Positions 61,401-64,000 of a stretch of DNA of 64,000 bases are shown here, one piece after another. How positions within the stretch are numbered: position 1 is the stretch's first letter; each line of letters starts with the position of its first letter. This DNA is from Strongylocentrotus droebachiensis (lineage: Eukaryota; Echinodermata; Echinoidea; Camarodonta; Strongylocentrotidae). The notes beneath the pieces are model-generated. The model ran no database searches. It saw only the letters and a program-made list of their open reading frames with translations, and had not been told where the DNA came from. Location of the stretch: the NCBI GenBank assembly GCA_035222895.1, contig JAVYIG010000901.1:139001-203000 (forward strand). Reading direction: 5' to 3'. A program made the translations under genes and the position numbers.

Positions 61401-63207
61401 TTATTAACATTTATTTCCTTCTCAACAGTACAATATGAAACACAATGTATATATACATGATATATGTAACAATTATTTCAACATAGAGTATACAGTAAAT
61501 AATTCAGATACGAAAGGAGGGGAAAACCCGGAAAGCAGAGCTTGAGTTGGGAACGTCCATAATAAATTAACACAGTTACCAAGAGAACATTATAGATATT
61601 ATTATGAAAATTACATTTTATATAACAGAAAGTTGATAGGAAAGAACAAAAATAGTAAATGGAACAGAGAGAAGAAGAAAAAAAAATGAGGAGAGAATTA
61701 AGTAAAGGAAGGCATGTTCACTTATAAAGAGAAAGTTACCTCAATTGGCTGTGCATGTGTCTGTGATTACATCATACAAATAACGAAGTACTACAATTTT
61801 AAAATAGACAGCGGGTACATATCATTAAAAACAAGCAAAATCACCAAACAGACAACAGCTTTATCCGACAGCATTGTCCTGGGAATTTACATATGGTACT
61901 AGCTTGTGTGTTTCATCTTTTCATTCCAGGCAATATCAACTCGTGATCTAGTCCATCTTGCCATTCAGATCACACATGGAATGATGTATCTGGGTAAAAA
62001 GAGACTCGTTCATAAAGATCTCGCTACAAGGAATTGTGTGTAAGTAAACCAATCTCCCTATTACTCTTTAAGTTCTTACTGATGTCAGTGTCAGACTACC
62101 AATCATGATAATGAAGTTTGTTTACGCTATCGAGACCTAGTCTTAATAGGGTGTCTGATCGCGCACCACTCAAGATTGTGTGCTAAAATCCTTCCCATTG
62201 AGATTGCACGCATTTACGTAAAGTGCCAAAATTGGTCAATAGTCTTTTGAAAAATGCCCTAGGGCTTTTTTGCAAAAGACTATTGACCGGTTTTGGCATT
62301 TTACGGGAATGGCTAAAATCACGACTCCAATTTTGACCAATCAGATGGCTGGATTTCTAAAGTGAGGTATATAATTATTCTTATGCAATGGAAGATTTCT
62401 TTCTGTATCAGTGTTAAAAGACACAAGTTCAACTAAAACCAGCATTCTGATTAAAGAGCTATAGACAATAACAATAATCTAGCATAACTATCAATCTGCA
62501 GGTCAATCACTGCAAACATGAAGCAAGGTTGTGACAGTTGTTCTAGATGAAGAAATGATTCAATGTATTTAACTTACAAATGAATGCTAACATGTCAGTA
62601 ATCATGTTATGTTTTTGATCTGTTTGTATAAGAATGATATAGGACTTCTGTAAAAAAAATATATAAAAATACATTAATTTCCTTTTAGTATCACTTGTTA
62701 ATTCGGCCACTGCTATATGCACATGCATAATGTATGTACTGTTTGGTTGGTTTGTGGTGAACAGAGGGTTGATCGGTGGATTTTTTTTCTTTTTCTTTGC
62801 AGGATTGATGAGGACTACAACTTGAAGATCACAGACAACGCTTTGTCAAGAGATCTTTTCCCTAGTGACTACCATTGTCTGGGAGATAATGAGAACAGAC
62901 CTGTTAAATGGATGGCTGTGGAATCCCTGGTTCATAAGAAATTCTCACATGCTAGTGATGTGGTGAGTATTAAAGAAACCTTGGTAGTATAAACAGACCT
63001 ATTCATGATCTAAAAGCTGTTAAAGTTGAGTGACAAAACAAATTTGTATAGTCGGTAGTTAATTAATATTTTCTTGGAAAATTTTCATCAGTCTCTATAG
63101 CATTTTATGAATTGAATACAAGGTGTTATCTCCAATTTAATGATTAAGTTTGTTTCCTTCTTTCTGTTCATTTCTGCATCTTGCTATACCCCCATCTTTC
63201 TTTGCAA

Positions 63208-63248
<41 letters not shown>

Positions 63249-63665
63249 CCCTTATCATTCTCTCTCTCTCTCTCCCCCTCCCTCCCACCCTCCCTCTCTC
63301 TCTCCCTCCCACCCTCCCTCTCTCCCTCCCTCCCTCCCTCTATCTCTTTCTCCCGCCATCTTTCTTTCTTTCTGTCTTCTCTTATTTTGTGTAAATCTGT
63401 TTGTATTCTGTTCATTCCAATTCCCTCTCCCCTGACTTTCTTACTTTCTCTCCATCCCTCTCCCATCACTCCTTCTCTTCGTCTTTCTCTTCATCTTTCT
63501 CTTCATCTTTCTCTTCATCTCACTACAGTGGTCATTTGGAGTGACCCTGTGGGAACTGGTCACCTTAGGTCAGACACCATACATGGACCTTGACCCCTTT
63601 GAGATGGCTACCTTCCTTAAGAGTGGTTATCGTATGCCTCAACCACCAAGCTGTCCAGATGAACT
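38459..63665 (+). CDS. RYK: RYK/Derailed Wnt receptor pseudokinase, 13 exons, 3' end beyond window (gene span)
   Basis: Thirteen exons (38459-38579, 46851-46972, 54426-54525, 54826-54960, 56254-56334, 57229-57367, 57782-57888, 58427-58549, 59586-59669, 60387-60583, 61930-62039, 62803-62962, 63529-63665) join in consistent phase into 538 residues. Order: signal peptide (1-25), WIF domain (about 26-160; Cys122 and Cys157, N-glycosylation sites NIT, NLT, NIT), a juxtamembrane stalk, one membrane span (about 199-221), a Ser-rich linker, then the tyrosine-kinase-like domain (about 300 onward). That domain has GTFGRVHQG, Lys334 in VFIKTV, HKDLATRN (431-438) in place of HRD, Asp-Asn-Ala (451-453) in place of DFG, and KWMAVESL. 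HKD and DNA are the known hallmarks of RYK, a catalytically impaired Wnt receptor guiding axons and planar polarity. About 35 C-terminal residues should follow to the right. ATG 38459 has A at -3 and G at +4. Confidence 0.96.
39230..39440. repeat. CCGGGAGCC inverted-motif array in RYK intron 1
   Basis: CCGGGAGCC at 39318-39326, its complement GGCTCCCGG at 39343-39351, CCGGGAGCC at 39372-39380 and a variant at 39392-39400. Preceded by GGTAACGGCAAGCCTTTTAT. The same layout with a different motif occurs at 43505-43660. Confidence 0.7.
39907..40570. mobile_element. hAT-like element carrying the RT fragment, copy C
   Basis: TAGTGCTGTAACC left, ATTACAGCACTA right, 8-bp ATAATAAT on both sides inside an (AAT)n run. 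Long poly-T and poly-A tracts (39993-40061, 40459-40495) bound the RT core, whose plus strand reads [20 protein letters not shown]. Confidence 0.85.
40590..42775. repeat. Composite repeat block in RYK intron 1
   Basis: Begins with hairpin CCCGTGGAAAATCCACGGG then ATTCTAG (40602-40627). Contains a direct repeat (40790-41010 against about 42070-42300), a triplicated 94-99 bp unit starting GCGAATTGTT (41221, 41320, 41414), a 115-bp duplication (41576 and 41691), and a GC-rich end (42440-42750). The hairpin plus CTAG recalls a Helitron 3' end but lacks the expected host T after it. Family not assigned. Confidence 0.5.
42776..43460. other. Open but unrecognised stretch in RYK intron 1
   Basis: Long open frames exist on both strands at once (for example minus 42885-43388 and plus 42951-43331). 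None resembles a known protein, and overlapping openness on both strands points to base composition, not coding. Confidence 0.35.
43505..43660. repeat. CCGGGCGCC inverted-motif array in RYK intron 1
   Basis: CCGGGCGCC at 43517-43525 and 43573-43581, CCGGCGCCCGG at 43542-43552, CCCGGCGCCCGG at 43611-43622. Then TAATAAAAGGCTTGGGTAAC, the inverted counterpart of the flank at 39290. Confidence 0.7.
44044..44554. mobile_element. TTAA-flanked MITE (AGGTACTATGTCCC), complete copy
   Basis: TTAA then AGGTACTATGTCCC at 44040-44057, and GGGACATAGTCCCT then TTAA at 44541-44558. TTAA duplication with purine-initial termini suggests Kolobok or piggyBac relatives. Non-coding. Confidence 0.75.
44947..45450. 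mobile_element. TTAA-type MITE, truncated inverted copy
   Basis: Starts after TTAA (44943-44946) with AGGTACACTGTACTATGTCC. It runs antiparallel to 44044-44554 but stops at CACAGATAGGAAATACATGG, where the element starting at 45453 begins, so it was probably broken by that insertion. Confidence 0.7.
45453..45945. mobile_element. CCGTA-terminus element carrying the RT fragment, copy D
   Basis: Left end CCGTATTTGCCGGCGATAAG after TA; the RT core lies on minus at about 45600-45940 ([19 protein letters not shown]). No matching right terminus is clear, so the copy may be truncated. Confidence 0.7.
46851..46972 (+). CDS. RYK: RYK exon 2: WIF domain
   Basis: Encodes GVSAELYYIREGKIN, HPLAVPTGINKLYYTW and YSERQ, matching the DAELYYVR and F-TW blocks of RYK WIF. 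Donor CAA|GTAAGT. The preceding intron is 8.3 kb. Confidence 0.95.
47161..47184. repeat. 24-bp perfect palindrome
   Basis: TCTCCCCCGG-AATT-CCGGGGGAGA, centred on an EcoRI-type GAATTC, in RYK intron 2 just after exon 2. Confidence 0.9.
48433..48736. mobile_element. MITE with TGGGGGGTGTTTCATAAAG ends
   Basis: Perfectly inverted 16-base ends. Internal GTTCGTAAAGTTACGCATGA also returns inverted near 48690-48715. Non-coding, in RYK intron 2. Confidence 0.8.
48737..51510. other. RYK: RYK intron 2, mostly unassigned
   Basis: AT-rich, no exon recognised. Contains a partial relative of the GGGGCAC hAT-like element (50505-50760: GGCGGAGCTAATTCCAAAGT, GGGGGGCACCAAC) and a short hairpin at 50129-50175. 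Confidence 0.5.
51516..51882. mobile_element. Kolobok-like MITE (AGGTAAAGACCAGT), complete copy
   Basis: TTAA-AGGTAAAGACCAGTAATGG at the left and CCAATACTGGTCTTTACCT-TTAA at the right. 367 bp, non-coding. Relatives lie at 16743, 57999 and 59916. Confidence 0.85.
52760..53335. mobile_element. Probable inverted-repeat element
   Basis: CTAGCCTTTTGACAAGGCC at the left returns as GGCCTTGTTTAAAGGCTAG at the right, with internal GGCCTCGTGAC/GTCACGAGGCC. No coding. Confidence 0.5.
54426..54525 (+). CDS. RYK: RYK exon 3: WIF domain
   Basis: Encodes VYYSMSVKSKSPRILYHP and SLNITKDGKVP. The NIT sequon and the VP turn match the NIS-VQGEVP region of vertebrate RYK. Confidence 0.92.
54826..54960 (+). CDS. 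RYK: RYK exon 4: end of WIF domain
   Basis: Encodes VFEMQLECTGHEGGEA, IIELQVNLTLY and NITTLNIIRTKLCQG. Contains the two WIF cysteines. Where vertebrate RYK has a basic KRRK cluster before the second Cys, this protein reads IIRTK. Confidence 0.94.
54996..55301. mobile_element. TTAA-flanked MITE next to RYK exon 4
   Basis: TTAA-AGCCCCACCAAAGTGTTGGG at the left and CCCAACACTTTAGAGAGGCT-TTAA at the right, 306 bp, starting 35 bases after the exon 4 donor. Confidence 0.8.
55443..55760. repeat. Low-complexity CT and poly-C tracts in RYK intron 4
   Basis: (CT)n at about 55461-55498 and poly-C at 55724-55747. A 160-codon frame through here is a low-complexity artefact. Confidence 0.7.
56254..56334 (+). 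CDS. RYK: RYK exon 5: stalk
   Basis: 81 nt encoding MPGVPIQSRDPVQRED and RPRNNNSHLV, a Pro/Asn-rich low-conservation stalk. Assigned by splice sites (CATTAG, GTAAGT) and phase 1 on both sides. Confidence 0.8.
56443..56575. mobile_element. Half copy of the 18216-18384 palindromic element
   Basis: CAGTAGGTTTGCGGTTGCAC, GA tract, GAGTCCTGAACAGGACTC and GTCCTGAAAAGGACTGTTTG, without the closing terminus. Confidence 0.65.
57229..57367 (+). CDS. RYK: RYK exon 6: transmembrane segment
   Basis: Encodes TSTSVFYIAVGVVCG followed by IILLFVLVVALIHV, one membrane helix, then basic HVRTMR on the cytosolic side. The STSVFYI-VGV pattern matches RYK. Confidence 0.95.
57782..57888 (+). CDS. RYK: RYK exon 7: intracellular linker
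   Basis: Encodes SDASSTVLINGGRQPEHP and NFPKIPEPKVDS, a Ser/Pro-rich linker between membrane and kinase-like domain. Phase 2 in, phase 1 out. Confidence 0.85.
57999..58290. mobile_element. Kolobok-like MITE fragment (AGATAAAGTTGAG subfamily)
   Basis: After TTAA reads AGATAAAGTTGAGTTCTGG, colinear with 16743-17065, including the distal GAAGAGCCATACTTTTCAGG. Confidence 0.65.
58427..58549 (+). CDS. RYK: RYK exon 8: start of kinase-like domain
   Basis: Encodes AEAEDLRLKLAPYAIERSR and ITLGEVLLEG, matching the ISRERITL-DVLQEG entry to the glycine loop. The acceptor follows (CTTTGT) hexamer repeats. Confidence 0.93.
58971..59488. mobile_element. TA-flanked CCGTA-terminus element carrying the RT fragment, copy E
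   Basis: CCGTATATAACGGTGTATAA at the left, AACGTTATTTACGG at the right, TA on both sides. Inverted near-duplicate of 30449-30929 including its RT core and A/T tracts. Lies between RYK exons 8 and 9. Confidence 0.85.
59586..59669 (+). CDS. RYK: RYK exon 9: glycine loop and conserved lysine
   Basis: Encodes GTFGRVHQGVLI and QDVFIKTVT. The glycine loop and the VAIK-type lysine are kept. Confidence 0.94.
59916..60309. mobile_element. Kolobok-like MITE (AGGTAAAGACCAG), complete inverted copy
   Basis: AGGTAAAGACCAGGTTTGG at the left and ACTGGTCTTTATCT-TTAA at the right, antiparallel to 51516-51882. The left flank is CTAA, a mutated TTAA. Confidence 0.8.
60387..60583 (+). CDS. RYK: RYK exon 10: N lobe and hinge
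   Basis: 197 nt encoding EEQRHLLVKESCLLQGLSH, KNILPLLHVCF and MKLGNLKQFLKN, the alpha-C helix to hinge region. Confidence 0.94.
60584..61929. other. RYK: RYK intron 10
   Basis: AT-rich, no exon seen. A possible LINE tail lies at 61385-61450 (TATTTGTATTTATTAACATT). Confidence 0.5.
61930..62039 (+). CDS. RYK: RYK exon 11: catalytic loop HKD
   Basis: Encodes TRDLVHLAIQITHGMMYL and LVHKDLATRNCV. HKD replaces HRD, as in RYK. Donor GT|GTAAGT. Confidence 0.96.
62218..62304. repeat. Near-perfect hairpin in RYK intron 11
   Basis: GTAAAGTGCCAAAATTGGTC...AGTCTTTTG pairs with CAAAAGACTATTGACC...TTTTAC; arms of about 32 bp with a loop near 62250-62272. Confidence 0.85.
62803..62962 (+). CDS. RYK: RYK exon 12: DNA motif and activation segment
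   Basis: Encodes LKITDNALSRDLFPSDYHC, LGDNENRPVKWMAVESL and HASDV. DNA replaces DFG; the segment is nearly identical to vertebrate RYK from memory. Confidence 0.97.
63205..63525. repeat. 320-bp CT-rich tract upstream of RYK exon 13
   Basis: (CT)n, CCCTCC and (TCTTCA)n sub-arrays running directly into the exon 13 acceptor at 63528. Confidence 0.9.
63529..63665 (+). CDS. RYK: RYK exon 13: C lobe (last exon in window)
   Basis: Encodes WSFGVTLWELVTLGQTPY, DPFEMATFLKSGYRM and CPDE. Donor CT|GTGAGT in phase 2, so at least one more exon follows outside the window. Confidence 0.95.
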
Positions 63666-63746
63666 GTGAGTAGGATCACCAATTCAATTATTCAGCATAC
63701 TTGTGTTTGAGAAAACTAAATGAAATAGTTCTGAATATTCATAGCC

Positions 63747-63908
63747 TACCTGGGGGGGGCGTTTCACAAAGCCTTTTTTCAATGACAAATGACAAAAATC
63801 AGTGACAAATCTGCTGATAACCAATCAGAAGAAAGGATTTCAGTAGCTTATAACACAAATTGTAATTTGTCACTGATGACAAGTTTTGTGAAACGCCCCC
63901 CCCCTGTA
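63747..63908. mobile_element. MITE with GTTTCACAAA termini, copy 2
   Basis: Near-duplicate of 23531-23690 with G-rich GGGGGGGCGTTTCACAAAGC and CTTTTGTGAAACGCCCCCCC-type ends, immediately after RYK exon 13. Confidence 0.8.
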
Positions 63909-64000
63909 TTGACTGGCAGGAAGTTTGATATGCATGTAACATTTTAAAAATTGTCTTGAAAGTCTGAGGAATTAATCGTCTTGAATTCACCTTGTTAAGC

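Noticed and set aside
63137..63593. Ser/Leu- and Arg/Glu-rich frames around 63.3 kb
   Set aside because: Pure microsatellite translation; only the part from 63529 is real RYK coding, in another frame.

Overview
This is a eukaryotic window: AT-rich, intron-dense, with GT-AG introns and many interspersed repeats. Long CT/GA microsatellites, poly-C tracts, Kolobok-like (TTAA-flanked) and hAT miniature elements, tRNA-derived SINEs and Tx1/L1 and CR1/L2-type LINE debris, together with the protein content, suggest a marine deuterostome invertebrate. A sea urchin or other echinoderm is my best guess. That is an inference from repeat style, not a database match.

Three protein-coding genes can be assembled exon by exon with consistent phases. 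(1) About 498-7824, plus strand: the C-terminal 242 residues of a zeta-crystallin-type NADPH:quinone oxidoreductase (CRYZ family); its 5' exons lie left of the window. (2) 38172 down to 19073, minus strand: an apparently complete 16-exon, 784-residue orthologue of PIBF1/CEP90, a coiled-coil centriolar-satellite and ciliogenesis protein. Its stop codon lies in the first, diverged unit of a 56-57 bp minisatellite. (3) 38459 to beyond the right edge, plus strand: 13 exons (538 residues) of RYK/Derailed, the WIF-domain Wnt receptor with a pseudokinase. It has a signal peptide, WIF domain, one membrane span and a kinase-like domain with HKD and DNA in place of HRD and DFG. PIBF1 and RYK are head to head with 286 bp between start codons, so they probably share a bidirectional promoter. 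CRYZ and PIBF1 converge across about 11 kb of repeat-filled intergenic DNA.

Layout: 1-7824 CRYZ-like gene with LINE, hAT and hairpin insertions in introns; 7825-19072 intergenic, with a SINE, a 1.7 kb hAT element carrying an internal GGGGCAC minisatellite, a decayed Tx1/L1 LINE, a CR1/L2-like LINE 3' end, and the minisatellite next to PIBF1; 19073-38172 PIBF1; 38173-38458 divergent promoter; 38459-64000 RYK, with an 8.3 kb first intron and a 7.5 kb second intron full of repeats.

The most unusual pattern is a short reverse-transcriptase-coding segment ([13 protein letters not shown] region) present five times within 30 kb. Each copy lies inside an inverted-repeat element, but the enclosing termini belong to at least two unrelated families: hAT-like with 8-bp target duplications, and TA-flanked CCGTA termini.
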